Positions 36,233 through 47,650 of a DNA stretch of 64,000 nucleotides are shown here, in pieces. The notes under the pieces are model-generated. The model was not told the DNA's origin and searched no databases. It saw nothing but the letters and a program-made list of their open reading frames with translations. This stretch comes from Ophioderma brevispina (Eukaryota > Echinodermata > Ophiuroidea > Amphilepidida > Ophiodermatidae). Where the stretch lies: contig JAMKCH010084893.1 of NCBI GenBank assembly GCA_023653785.1, positions 1-64,000 of the forward strand, in the 5' to 3' direction. The number at the start of each line of letters is the position of its first letter. Position 1 is the first letter of the stretch. The translations under genes and the position numbers were made by a program.

Positions 36233-37697
36233 AAATTTTTCTCCTGGAGTTCCTTTAAATTTACTGAGGTGTAAAACTACCATGATGCAATATGGATATC
36301 ACACTTGGCATGTTGGCGAGGTCATTGGAGACTGTAGAGTTCTGTCTTTCATGTTTTCTTTTCGGCATGGTAACAACACAGTATCGTAGTCTCGCATTAG
36401 TCTTGAATCATTGCATACCTTGAATTTAAGAGCAAAGGTTTACTAGGATATCTGGATCTTGAATTGGTTGTAACTCCAGCAAAATGGGGTCCCCCATGTG
36501 TTACGCTAGAGTTTTATGTATAGATGTGTAAGTCTAAATTTACTTGGCCAACAAAGTTCTCACAATTACCCCCAAAAACAGACTATCGACATTGAGGCCC
36601 TAATTTGCATATTCTTAGTATTTGCAGGTGAGCACGTTAGTGAACATATATGAACATAATTATGAGTACCTTTTAAATATCCTCGACCCCTCCAAAAATA
36701 GGGCTCGTATTCTTATCTGTGTAGGTATGTGGAATATTGTCCACGATATGCCCCAATATGGATTTATTCTTGGTTCCATCTTGACTTGGACCCTGCGGGA
36801 AAAGAGGTATTGTCACCTTATTGTCATTTATCAACAGTATTGATTGAGATATACCGGGGAATGGTATTTTAAAGAGACACTGCACATTTGCAAAAATCGA
36901 TATTTTTGCATGAGCTTTTATATACAAAAGCCCTCACCCGAAATTATTAAGAACAAATCGCTTCCTTATGGGTAAACAGAACGATTTTATAATTTAACGT
37001 CGCCGGCGACGTTAAATTCAGCAGACGACGAAAAAATGGCGCTTAACACAAGAAACACGCAACGCCGTATGCATGTTTCCCACGCTATGCCACACTGTTT
37101 GACGGTCTATAACCTTTGTGCGTTGATCAGTGAGGACGAGTCAAAATATTCATGTAATATACACATTTGTTGATTAAAGTTATGGAAAACTTAAAGGTTG
37201 GCCTACAAATTAATATAGTCTTTATCCTCCATATCAATGTCCCTATCCGTTTTGGTAGGTTATTTTATGTGTAAAATATATCTCTGCATCTTTCAATGGC
37301 CTAGACTATCATTGAGAGCAATTGAAAGAGAAATTTCATATTTTGTGAAAATGTGCCAGTGCCGCTTTAAGCTAATGGCGACCCTAATTGCAGATTATGT
37401 TATCATGGGGACATCTGGTTCCATCTTGATCTTTGACCCTTGAAACATGGGTCCAGGCACCTCACTTGTTCATTTATCAACAGTATTGGCGAGATATATG
37501 GAAAATTGTATTTTTCTGTAATGGTGATACTAATTTACATAAATTTGCATAAAAATGATACGTGGAACACTTTTGATTTTTTTAACATAGCTAATCGTTT
37601 TCTGCGCATTTTGTGAATAAAAAGACGTTGATTAGAAGTTTATTTCAGGGGGGGTGCACGAACACCCCTTCTACCAACTAGACTATAAAGATTGAAG
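36233..37697 (-). repeat. Right inverted arm, split by a MITE
   Basis: Reverse complement of the left arm from its inner edge (GGAGTTCCTTTAAATTTACTGAGGTGTAAAA region) to GGGTGCACGAACACCCC at the outer edge. An additional diverged copy of the inner segment lies at 35990-36232. 36869-37370 is a later insertion. Confidence 0.7.
36869..37370. mobile_element. TTAA-flanked MITE with a 28-bp palindrome
   Basis: Bounded by TTAA at 36869-36872 and 37367-37370. Inverted ends: TTAAAGAGACACTGCACATTT and, inverted, TTAAAGCGGCACTGGCACATTTT. It interrupts the right arm at a place where the left arm is continuous, which shows insertion. At 36991-37018 there is a perfect 28-bp palindrome centred on GTCGCC/GGCGAC. 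No coding. TTAA target use suggests the piggyBac type. Confidence 0.7.
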
Positions 37698-38774
37698 TTG
37701 CCTTCTGATTGAAGAGACGTTTGATGTTTTATCGATGGTTGATAAAGAAAAACACATATTTGTGTTAAAGTCATTAAAATGCTCAAGAATCTCTTAAATA
37801 CAGTAAATTTGCTTTCTACGATGCACCGTATTTTAACGGTAGACTACTGGTAGTGGGAGTCCAGTATTCTACCGTACTTAAAAAAACGTTATTTTTCTAA
37901 CAGTGTACAAAGATAGAAGTAAATATATTCCATTTAAAGATGGTATTGTTCTGGATAAGAACTACTAATAAGGTACCTTTTTCTAAATGGAACCTTGTAC
38001 GAACCTGTAAGTATTTCCATTCTATTTGTATGTTACACTGTATAAGCTGGTATTACAGAAACAGCCTACTAGTTTTTCAAAGTTTCAGGAATAATTTTAG
38101 CCCCAAAATCTGCACTATATAAAACGCATTTAAGTAGTTCAAAATTGAAACCCGGAAAATAGTGTGTAGCTGCGTTTTTCTCTGTGGTTAACTGTTGAGT
38201 TGCTAGTTGGAAAACCACAAAACCACACTAGGTCTGCATGGATGCATGGTACCTTGTGCAGCCTCTTAAACAATGCTGGAATAACACAGATAAATAACAT
38301 CAGACTTCGAAGTAGTCTAGTGTTTACGTCACCAGTAAAGTACGGCTGTCGTCTTAGCTCATCTTACATTGTATTCAACGTTTCTGGTCAAAAACTTAGT
38401 CTGTGTCCACAGACGCATAAAAATTTTGTCTATGGCAGGGTGACTGGGGCGGACGTGTCGAGGGCGAAGCCCTCGCCCTAGATGCGCAAGAGAGGGCGCC
38501 TAGACCATATCGAGGCCCGGTGAAAAATTAAAGCGTAACCGCCTGATGTGGGCTATTCAGAAACTATTTAATTGAGATTAGAACACCCAAATATTTCATT
38601 ATTCAAAGTTCCGCCGTGTGAATTTTTTGCAGCAACGTTATCCAAGCGGCTAAAGTAAAAACACATGCGATCACTTCAAACGCTTTTCTGCTTACAACCC
38701 CCAAAAATAATAATGCCTAAACATTTGTGTATTAAGTGTCGTGTGTCTAATATCAATTAGCACCTAGTCTTGCT
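37698..38774. other. Non-coding, no gene seen
   Basis: A TACCGT/ACGGTA-rich stretch ending TTCTAACAGTGTAC lies at about 37830-37908, like the end of another MITE. A GGGCGAAGCCC hairpin lies at about 38461-38476. Confidence 0.4.
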
Positions 38775-39005
38775 AAACCACTCCAAAATGAGTGGTTTTG
38801 TACTTAATAAAGAGTGAATTTCCACTCAAAAAGAGTAAAAATCACTCCACAAAGAGTGGATTTCCACTCGTTTGAGGACTGGTGAACAAAGGACAACACG
38901 AAAACGAGTGAAAATCCACTCTTTTTGGAGTGATGGTTCACTCGTTTGAGTGTGTGAATTCGCCTCTTTTTAAGTAAAACCACCTCGTTTTTGGAGTGGT
39001 GTTTT
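38775..39005. mobile_element. Fold-back element built of CACTC/GAGTG modules
   Basis: The two halves (arms of about 110 bp, centre near 38895) are reverse complements: ACCACTCCAAAA..GAG.GG at one end and CC.CTC.TTTTTGGAGTGGT at the other. Each half is itself a chain of short palindromic modules of the form CACTC-(A/T)n-GAGTG spaced about 16-20 bp, so it can fold both as one long hairpin and as many small ones. Confidence 0.7.
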
Positions 39006-39292
39006 GTTTGTATGTAAAAGAGGTTTAACTCTTTTGGGAATGGAATTTTCACTCGTTTAATTTAGAGAGTAATATAAAAAACCCTCACAAAAAAGAGGAG
39101 TTAGACATAATTTACTGCTGGTAATCTGCAGGCGGCCGACCAAAAGTCACATACTCATGGGCGGGCAACGTACGATGACAGGCTTTCTGTATTTTTGGGT
39201 TGGTAAAGTCCATGGTCGTTACATGAGTTTGGGCTAAACTTCCTCTCCGTAGCTACGGCTGCAGCTCCACCAAGGATGTTCAAACCAAGCCG

Positions 39293-39492
39293 TTAAGGTC
39301 CCTTCATACTTTAAGACCGCATATGCGCTGCGAGGCGTTGCCGAATATCGAGCAATAGCCGCAACTCGCCGCAACGCCCAGCAAAAATCATTGCGGCGGT
39401 ACCGCAATGCGGTATTCTGTCGAGACTGCCATTCTGGCATCGCAAATCACCGCCAACGCAAGATGCGGAGAAAGTATGAACGGACCTGGTAA
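39293..39492. mobile_element. MITE with TTAAGGTCC..TTCATACTTT ends
   Basis: Left end TTAAGGTCCCTTCATACTTT; right end is the reverse complement of TTACCAGGTCCGTTCATACTTT. GC-rich interior with many GCAA/CGCC words. A second right-type end, GAAGTATGAACGGACCTTAAG, lies at about 39901-39921, and a related element at 61985-62146. Confidence 0.7.
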
Positions 39493-40253
39493 AGGGACGG
39501 CTCAAACTCAAGTGGCGTTTGACTGACATTCATGGCGGTTAAACCGTGTCTTATTGTTTTTCGCACAATAGGAACCAGTTTAAACCGCGTAGACAGGCCG
39601 AACGCGCGAACAGCCGGTTGGTTGAGTTTGAAGCCCCTGTTTTATAATAGATTACCGCACGTGATATTTACTGCTTCAGATTCTCTTACGGAATAAAGCT
39701 CGTGAACAAATGACTAGTGGCCATGAGCTTATTCACCGAAGGTCGTTCAGACTTCCCACTGCACTGCAGTGCGTTGCATTGCCTGATAGAAGTCTTGCCC
39801 ATACTGCCAAACAAAGTAAATTTGTTTTAAACTGCAATTGCAGTGGGTTGCATTCAAGTTTGCAGCAGAAAGTGATCGATATATCGGCAGTATTGCAGTG
39901 GAAGTATGAACGGACCTTAAGACTACCTAAAGCGGGGTTAAAAAAATATCACAGTGGTATCTATTAGGACACCCGCCCCAAATCATTTTTATGGAAAACG
40001 CCCCTAGAGAGAGAATAACAAACTGCATTTGAGTTCAAGTATTTACTACAAATAGCTGTACACACCATTACCTGTGTTTGAAGTAAATTGGGTTATTAAA
40101 CAAACCACACTATCGGCTAATGCATTAAAATCGTGTTTCATCAATCTGTACCGTATACGCCCAAATTCTGTATAGTATTAATCTTTACAAGCAGAATATC
40201 ATATTCCTAGTAAATACAAAAGGATTCATTGAGGAATTGATGGGTAAAACTAA
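39493..40253. other. Putative 3' intron of the LRR GPCR; no TM7 exon seen
   Basis: Contains the partial MITE end near 39901-39921. I looked on the minus strand for a TM7-type NPxxY segment and did not find one. Confidence 0.35.
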
Positions 40254-40259
40254 ACTTAC

Positions 40260-43250
40260 TAACCAGCGAAAGGCTTCGGAAGAAATTTCTTTCAAACCAG
40301 TTGGCACTAATATCTCAAAGACCAATAATGGGCAACCAACATATGATATCGGTTAAGGCACAATAGCTCCCAGCTTGACTGCCGCCATGCGCACGTCTGT
40401 TCCCCATCTGGAGGTAGATGAAATTGGATACGACAGAAGAGACTACATTAGCATAATGTTATAATCAAACAACATAAAGAATTCAGGCCAATGAAGATTG
40501 CTCTACAGTAAAGTGACCTGATTTACTACCGATGACTTCAAACTTTTTTAAGTAAGGAATTAGGACTTTTGAACGACCTGATCTTAAAAGTTTATGGGTA
40601 AACTGATATTACGATAACATTAGTTACCTAAATGTCTTGCTTGTATATAAGTCCCAACAATTTTTTCTAAAATAATCGTAGTGATACCTATGACAAACGG
40701 ACCACGATCCATACCATATTGATACAATAACTGGAGCCATGATCAAACAACTTTTCGGACTTTAAAAACAACCCTAAATAACCAAATCTTCAATACTAAT
40801 GATTGTAATGAAAATAAAGATGACTTCATAGATCACTTGACTAGTACAGAGATACTCCCTCAACATACATGAAAACCTCATCTGCCATATTTCTCGCTTC
40901 CGAACGAAAGTACTGGCGTACCTTTGGTCAGCTAATGCCATTGTTATAATAATACACTTAAAAGTAAGTCAGCAATTGCTAGATTTAATTATAAGAAAAC
41001 TTGCTCGATAGTTTTATTTTACTAGTATTTAAGCCCCCCAAAATAGAACAAATTTATTGCCAATTGGCGCAAAATCCTATGATCCACAAAAGAATATTTA
41101 AATGATTATTGGGCAGAGGTTTTGATGTGTAAATGTGGAGATCTTGTTGTACTAGATTCTACATTGTGGTCCGATATCATCTGCAATGAAACAGCCAAGT
41201 TGCGGAGAGCTCACGTAACAAGCGGTTTATTGTAAGGCCCTTAAAGAGTATGGCTAGTTCTTAATAGAGAAAACCAAATAAGAGCAGTATGAAAGTTGAG
41301 GTAGCCAAAAAAATGAATCGGTCGTGCAGTGTTATAAGAACATATATTCTAGGACCCAGATTTTAGATTATGGCATGCCTTAAAAATGTAGGGGTTTTTA
41401 ATTCTACAAGTTTGTTCTCTGCCAAGGTCTAGTAATCGCAGTTCATATCACTAACATATTTTGTAAGTAGAAATGTGTTGTCCTCAGCTCAAGTTTCCAA
41501 AGATTTTAATTTTTTAAATATATTAACTGGAAAACTTCTGAACAATTTGTTCTCTAAGATCAAACTCCTTCAATTGACAGATCGTAAAAGTTCAGATTTA
41601 GTGATGTAAGTTTATTAAACTCCTGAGTAGTATAATAAGTTATTCAATTCTTAAACAATCCACATATATGGATAACAATTTGGTTTTGTCGATCTCCAAA
41701 CTTGATTTTAAACCGACAGGCCTGTGAAATACCCGGTCAAAAGATATGACTAAGTATTTGTAAGCGCCAACCCGAGTTAATATGCATTCTCTGAACAAAA
41801 GATCGAACGAGATAGATATGTAATTATTCCGAGGTCTCAATCGTCAATGTAGTAAAGATCTCTAAAAAGGCTTAGGTTTTTAGTTGATTAATATTAATTG
41901 TTGTAGACAGAGTAAGGAATGACAACTTACTCATCCCCGAACAATGGCCATCGGAAGCTCGGTTTAATTGTTGTTGTTAGAGAAAACAACCTTTCAAATT
42001 TATCAGACCCTCGAATAGACCAGCTTTAATTTGTGATGTTGTGCACGCAAGAAGAATGGCTAATTAGTCAAATTTTTGAAAATACATAAGGGAGGAAGGG
42101 TAGCTAATTTATTGCCCGCAAGTAAAATTCGGTTAAATGATTGAGGTCATTGAAAATATCAGATTCCAATGACAAAGGGTTGTGTTTATAAATAAAAAAA
42201 CCGATATAAGTTAGGCACCCCTTTAAATAGATTAACAGGGATCTTGGTAATTTGTTAATGTTAAGTTCTAATTCTCTTCAAAATTTGTATGTCTCTTGAA
42301 ATTCCCCTGGGTACGACCGTTGCGATAGTATGTTAAAACATATATGAATGATAATTGGTTAATTAAAACCACGAAAATACAGTCTACTGAAATCTCTGTA
42401 ACATATTGCTGTAAATGTACATTTCCTCAAATTAATAAGGCGACAAATATATCTGGTTTGCTAATGTTCCGTGATTATATTATCGTTAAATACTAGCACA
42501 GATAAACTGGGTTAATTATTCAAAATAACCTACCGAAGCTCAGTTAATTTATTATATGCAATGCAACGGATCTAAATCGTTAAAGAATATTAAAGTATTG
42601 TCCTGGGTAGTAATGAAATAAGCAAATTAAATGAGTCAAAATTTGGATAAGTTTCTGCTTCTCGACCCCCCTTTTTTTTCAGAAATAGAATTATTCATTG
42701 AATATTACCAGCCTTCCTCGTTACAAAACTGACATATTTGTTATTGCCTTACAACCAACTCTTTGAAATTTAGCGTTTTCAGAATTGTATAATGTTATCT
42801 CAAAAATGTGTGGACTTATCTTAAATAGAATATCAGCTTGAATATAGAGTTTCATTGATTGCGTTTAAAGAGCTAAGGGGTTGTATGTAATGGTAATGTG
42901 AAGAAACCACAAGGCTCCAACCTACTTATGCTGTTCTCATTCAAAATAACACTTTTAAGGCAAACATGCCATGAACATTTTTAGTTGTTATTTCACGGAA
43001 AAATTTCAGGAAAGAAACAGATGCTTTAAAATGGATTAAGACATAAAATACCTCTTTGTTTAGGTTTTCAAGAAATTTAAGACACATATCTAAATACTTG
43101 AAGTGTTTCTAGTCCGGCCCAGGGTCGTGTGCCATATTTACCGATGGTGTGGTCGAGGAGCAAAACCGAAATGGTTAGGTTTCGAAGCTGTTTGGGTTTA
43201 ACGTCTGCATGTTGTCGCTTGAAACCATCCAGGGCTGACAATTTCAAAAG
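40260..43250 (-). CDS. Leucine-rich-repeat GPCR (relaxin-receptor-like), broken frames
   Basis: Minus-strand gene hidden by frameshifts. The N-terminal ectodomain is a run of leucine-rich repeats: LKVLFLNENSISRLEP near 42905-42965, NKLTELR and PSLSVLVFNDN near 42485-42560, NPLSLESDIFNDLNHLTEF near 42120-42190, and LEIDKTKLLSIY near 41655-41700. A Cys-bearing hinge (CYVSSPQLGCF) follows near 41185-41220. Then transmembrane helices: TM1 LLWIIGF with a GN motif near 41040-41095; TM2 NLAIADLLLSVLL near 40945-40985; ALADQRYASTF and CMLRGYLCTS then FIFITIISIE (TM3) near 40760-40900; and TM6 TDIICWLPIIGL near 40315-40350, followed by ILVPTG and EAFRW. Order and motifs fit type-C LGR/RXFP peptide-hormone receptors. 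The exon ends at a perfect GTAAGT donor (40254-40259); the TM7 exon and N-terminus were not found. Pseudogene or unpolished sequence cannot be told apart here. Confidence 0.72.
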
Positions 43251-43297
43251 AAGGAAGGGTTCTTGTAGATGAGCAGAATGGATTTATTTATTTTCGT

Positions 43298-43677
43298 CTG
43301 TACACTCTAAGAAAAAAGTGCGAAGAGGTTGTGCTCTATATGGAACCCCCGTAAGGTTCTTCAAAGAACCAAAAATAGTTCTTTAAACTGCTGTATAGCA
43401 CCTTTATGGATTATGTAGGAACCTTTTGGGGAGTGGAGGGGACTGCAAGGGGGAAAGGAGTGTTATTAGGAGAGATCGGGGGAGGGGGGGATGGGTTGTG
43501 TTGTGTGTTTGGTGGTGAGGTGGTGTGTGGTGGGGTGTTGGGGTTTTTTGGGTGTTCATTCTTTTCAGATTTTAAGAACCACCCCATCCCCCCCACTTTT
43601 TGAGGGTTCCATTCTTGAAGGGTCCATATAGAGGACAAAAAAGGTTCTAAAGCCGTATTTTTTCTTAGAGTGTACAG
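43298..43677. mobile_element. MITE with CACTCTAAGAAAAAA inverted ends
   Basis: Left end CTGTACACTCTAAGAAAAAA at 43298-43317, right end its reverse complement ending at 43677, about 380 bp. Likely TA target duplication (TA|CACTCTAAG...CTTAGAGTG|TA). GGAACC/GGTTC words recur inside (AAGGTTCTTCAAAGAACC is itself an inverted pair near 43353-43370). The G/T-rich centre has no transposase. Confidence 0.75.
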
Positions 43678-44559
43678 TTTATATTTCTTAGCGCTGAAAG
43701 GAAAGCGTACCCAATCAGTCGGTGGACATAGAGGTCAGTTCGGTTATTACATTGAGCTTTGTGAGCTGGTACAAAATCTAATTCGACACTTTAATACGAT
43801 TTCACTACGGATTCACGAAAATTCAGACGTAGTGAAGGATGTTGGCAGGATTAAATTGCCAGCAATAACAATTGCCGTATTTAGAATTGGGTCCAATAGT
43901 AACTTTAATGTTACCACAGGAGCTATTGCCTGCCATCTTCGGCCACGATCATATTTTGCAAGTGGAGAATGCCGGCGATGTCTCACGTTGACATTGACGA
44001 GCTAATGGGCACAGAAAAACAGTTCAAATAAAACCGGTGCTCTTTGACGTGATTCAACTTGATAGTTTTGGAAATTATTCCAACACACTATCCAGGTAAT
44101 TTGTAAATCCAATAATGGCATCACTGTTGCTTTGGCGACATAAAAATGGTGGTATATGGACCTGAATAATGTAGCACAATTAATTGTAATTCGGTACTGA
44201 AGGTGGTAAGTCACGACACAGTTACGATCCTTCTTCACAAAGATTGTTTGCATCTCACATTTGGATTTCGTGTTACCATGACATTGATTTTGTCGTAACA
44301 ACAAGTCATATTCCGTGATGGTGATGTCGATGCCAAACTACAACATATAGGCCACAAAATTTGACCACATACCTTACACAAAAACGAAGAAACATACAAT
44401 GGGCGAGTTTACCTCTGAAATTACGAAATACCATTATTGTACTCTTCTTACTGCCGAGCGGAAAGCATGTTCGATATAAATCTGCCATGCTCAGTAGTCA
44501 ACAATCAGGTAGAGAGCTCTAATCATATGTATGATAATGAAAGTGAGTGTCACTACTAT
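43678..44559. other. Non-coding, no gene seen
   Basis: Frames of 100-111 codons exist on both strands but match nothing I recognise and have no motif support. Confidence 0.35.
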
Positions 44560-45818
44560 ATCTTTGCACAGCTATCAGAACAAAATACACGGAAGTTACA
44601 TAGGCCTGACTCTAGATCAAACATGAGTTTGAAATTCCATGTAAATCAAATTTGCCGCACAATTTTAAATACATTGGTTTGTTTTACCGTATTCGTGAAT
44701 GGTTGGCAGCAAACATCTATATACCCTTTCAATACATTTACCCCCCTAGGATAAGCTACTGTGATGTTTTCCTGGGGCAATTGTGCAAAACCCTAGCAAG
44801 ACAGAGTAAGCGTCTCCAAAATCCGGCAGGGAAGCTATCTCTCAAAGTCCCTTAGAACACCCCCTCAGTCTTGATCAGAGATAAGCTGGGCTGGAAACCC
44901 CTAAATCATCGTAGAAGAGACAACCTATGCCTTGCAGTTTATAAGTGTCTTGCTGGTACTGTCCCTGAGAGTTTACATGGAATTTTCACTACAATAAAAA
45001 ATAATCATAAGTATAGCACACGGGGTAGTACCAATGGGAATATTGCACTCACGTTAAAACCTAGAACTGAAGCAGGGAGACGTTCATTTATTTTCAGGGG
45101 GGCAATGACTTGGAACTCTCTCCACACAAATTCCAAAACCCCTTTGCCAACTAGCACCTCAAATTTCAAAAACAGAATTAAATTTATTTACGTGCATTAG
45201 CTTCATTTGTTCTCTGTAATGATAGTCAGTAGTTAATGTGTGTATTCTTTTTAGTGAATTATATTGCCAAACATTTTGATAGGTGTGTGCAATTATCATG
45301 TTGTTGCAATTGCTTTAAAGTAATTATTACAATCTATTCAATTGGGCTGGTTCCATTTTTAATTTGTATTTAACAATATGCCTTTTTAAATTTTAGGGTT
45401 ATATATATTGTTCTGGAATGATTGTATTCATTTTTAATTCAAGATGTAAAATATTTGGCTTGCGTTAATGTAATGTGAATTGATATAGGTGCCCCAATTT
45501 ATTTTGCTAACTTATTTAATTATTTTAATGTTTAAATTAATGATGTTACTATCATAGTCATCAGTTTAGATATTCATTTATGTATAAGTAATAGTTAATT
45601 TTATTTTTTGAATGTTAGCCATAATTGTATATAAGTTGTATAATCATATTTATATGTCATTTTAGTATATAAAGTGTATAATTTTAACTTAATTGTATTT
45701 TAATGTGAATATTGGTACTCATGGGACTCATGGAAGAACAGAGGTCTACCTGTATTGACCACTGAATGAGTAACCAAGGTAAAAGAGAAGAAATAAAACA
45801 AACAAAACAAACAAACAA
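44560..45818 (+). mobile_element. CR1/Jockey-like LINE, 3' part with tail
   Basis: Plus-strand end of a non-LTR reverse transcriptase: GLTLDQT and LKFHVNQIC near 44605-44660, IGLFYRIREWL near 44670-44705, RISYCDVFLGQLCKTL and RLQNPAGKL near 44745-44840. A clean final frame at 44871-45200 follows, with DKLGWKPLNHRRRDNLCLAV, YSTRGSTNGN, FRGAMTWNSLH and a stop. A 550-bp AT-rich 3' UTR then leads to an AAATAAAACAAACAAAACAA tail at about 45790-45818. 5'-truncated within the RT thumb. Its closing motifs are like those at 841-1010, so the two may belong to one family. Confidence 0.75.
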
Positions 45819-46078
45819 TTTAATTACAATAGCTCTGCTCAAACTTGTAATATTATTTAAACCTTTATACTTGCTCATTGAGGCAAACTTCGAGCAGACA
45901 AACTTCCGTCTGCTGCACTCTTTTTGTTATATTCATAATACTAACCACACTCCACTTGCCAACTTTTCAATCTCTTCTATGCATCATGTACAATCCAACA
46001 CTGATATTGGGTCATCTGGAACAATTCGTTGATCGTGGAATATAAATGACAAAACAAGGTTAGTGTATTGACCTCAAT

Positions 46079-46340
46079 TTATCCCTGAACTTTAAAATAT
46101 GTTAGTGCAAAATCTTTTTGTTCCAGTATTTGAGGAAAGATATTCACAATATGAACACATTGAAAAGAATCGGACACAATATTAAATATTTGACGCTTGA
46201 TGATGACCTGGGACATTTGAGTAGTTTTGAGTATATCTCCGTCACCATAAGTTGTAGGCACCGTACAAGTACAAATTATACCCTTACATCCTTGTAACAA
46301 AGAACGGGCACTTTGGTAAACCTCGTTTACAGCATCAAGC
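46079..46340 (-). CDS. Candidate exon of an unknown gene
   Basis: Open minus-strand frame preceded by an acceptor-like TTTCCTCATAG. Segments: LDAVNEVYQSARSLLQGCKG, IICTCTVPTTYGDGD, KTTQMSQVIIKRQIFNIVSD and VNIFPQILEQKDFALTYF. Balanced composition and an alternation of hydrophobic strands and helices suggest a folded alpha/beta domain. I do not recognise it. It may pair with the candidate exon at 47470-47650, although the reading phases do not match directly, so an intervening exon or an indel would be needed. Confidence 0.3.
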
Positions 46341-46455
46341 ACTATGAGGAAATGTCAGGGAAGTATATAACTTTACCAGGGTCAGTGAGAATATAAAATA
46401 ATGCTGCTGACTGTGCACCCCCCCTCAAAAAAATATTGTGCCTTTGTAGTGTAGG

Positions 46456-46672
46456 CTTCGTAAGGAATTTTGCCATTTTGAATAATGGGTTATTATATTC
46501 GACGAACGAAACGAAACACTCAGTGCGCCCATTGGAGTACACGCTTATTCCGTTACACACATTGTATACTCTGACGGAATATAAAGGTTGGTACTATCCA
46601 ATGGGTGCAACTGGCCTGTTTTGTTTCGTTTCCTCGAATATAATAAGCCGAAAATGGTAGCGTTCTTAAAGG
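46456..46672. mobile_element. Fold-back MITE, about 217 bp
   Basis: Arms: GCCATTTT...TTATTATATTCGACGAACGAAACGAAAC, CCCATTGGAGTA and TTATTCCGT on the left; their complements in reverse order on the right (ACGGAATATAAAGG, TACTATCCAATGGG, GTTTCGTTTCCTCGAATATAATAA). The loop is short, near 46560. It abuts the next MITE at TTAAAGG. Confidence 0.7.
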
Positions 46673-46998
46673 TGGTTTCCTATTTATGTTTATTGTGTTT
46701 CTCTACTTGATACTTGCACCGACACCCCATCAAGTACGTGGGAAACAAACTGCGTGGTTTTGATGTAGACGCAATAAGGCATGTTGCAAGGCCCTATCAA
46801 TACGTCTAATAAAAGTTGAATGTCACCACTAAAACGGCGTTTTTTTGTTATATCTTTGGGAATGAAAGGATTCGAGGGCTTCAATTTCAGGACGACAATG
46901 AGAAAAATACAGCCTTTCATCATCTGATATCAAAAATCTATACTACTTCCGGGTAAATCAGGGGGTCCCAAAGACGATCGGAACACGCCCCTTTAAGC
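46667..46998 (+). mobile_element. TTAA-flanked dispersed element, inverted partner at 56437-56826
   Basis: Starts TTAAAGGTGGTTT and ends CGCCCCTTTAA. The partner runs from TTAAGGGGCATG to CCACCTTTAA. Shared inner words on opposite strands include GGTTTTGATG, CGGCGTTTTTTT, GGAATGAAA, CTTCAAT, AGGACGACAATGAG and TGATATCA. Short TTAAAGG ends and TTAA flanks suggest a piggyBac-like MITE. Confidence 0.65.
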
Positions 46999-47469
46999 CT
47001 TAATGAAATCTTCCATCTTTTGGGGGGTTGTCCATAGGAGCCAAGATTTGCAAATGGACAATGTCATTCTGCTATAAAGGTTTTGTGTTATATTAGGAAC
47101 ACCAAAACCCACTTTGAAATTTATAACTCTTTCGAAACTTTTGTACATAGCTTTTTCATTGTACCCCGGCTTGTACCCCGATCGGAAATCTGTTTTTCAA
47201 GCCCATAACGGTGGGAAAGATGCACACTCTTGTCTTGTCATTTATTTTTCTCTTTCAATTTTTTTGATTTCTAAGTAAAATATGCATTTGAAGATCCGTC
47301 TTTAACCCGCTGGTAGATTTTAAATCATCGTCCAAGTTTGATCAGGCCTGGGTCCTCTTGCAGGACTTTTAGATCTCACAGTCATCTTGTGGTGTAATGG
47401 TTTGTGGAAAAGGACTTGATTATCGGCGAAGTAACTGAATTTCCTAGAGAGATTAATATAAATATTATA

Positions 47470-47650
47470 CCTTGCAATACTACGGAGTATGTCAGTCAAA
47501 CGTTGCACAGTTTGTTTGAATGAATCAAATGTCCTCACAATTATTTCCCTAAATTCAGTGACCAGTAGATGTACATCATGGTGCTGGACTAGATCAAATA
47601 TGGCACTGTTGATATCCATACAGCCGCTCGGGATACACGGAAACAACATT
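47470..47650 (-). CDS. Candidate exon of an unknown gene (second piece)
   Basis: Minus-strand frame with GCMDINSAIFDLVQHHDVHL, LVTEFREIIVRTFDSF and KQTVQRLTDILRSIA, ending at a donor-like CAAG|GTATAA. Amphipathic helical character. Family not recognised. The open frame runs on to 47320, but that part overlaps a CCTGGGTC word also seen near 57105 and looks non-coding. Confidence 0.3.

Larger units (their letters stand above)
29888..37697. mobile_element. 7.8-kb composite element with long inverted arms
   Basis: Both outer ends read GTAGAA.GGGTGTTCGTGCACCCCC pointing inward. Left arm 29888-31028; right arm 36233-37697 (reverse complement, interrupted by the 36869-37370 MITE). Matching runs include AAAAATCAAAA.GTGT.CCACGTATCATTTTTATG and TTTACACCTCAGTAAATTTAAAGGAAC-type stretches. 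The arms contain tandem units of about 130-165 bp (four on the left, with AATGAACAAATAAGG.TG and ATATGCAAAT), and 35990-36232 partly repeats 36280-36560. The interior holds unidentified coding fragments, a SINE, a LINE and an interspersed element. It resembles a fold-back or long-TIR DNA transposon; an inverted segmental duplication is the alternative. Confidence 0.6.

Noticed and set aside
43406..43638. Short Gly/Pro-rich genes on both strands
   Set aside because: They lie inside the MITE at 43298-43677 and follow its G/T-rich centre.
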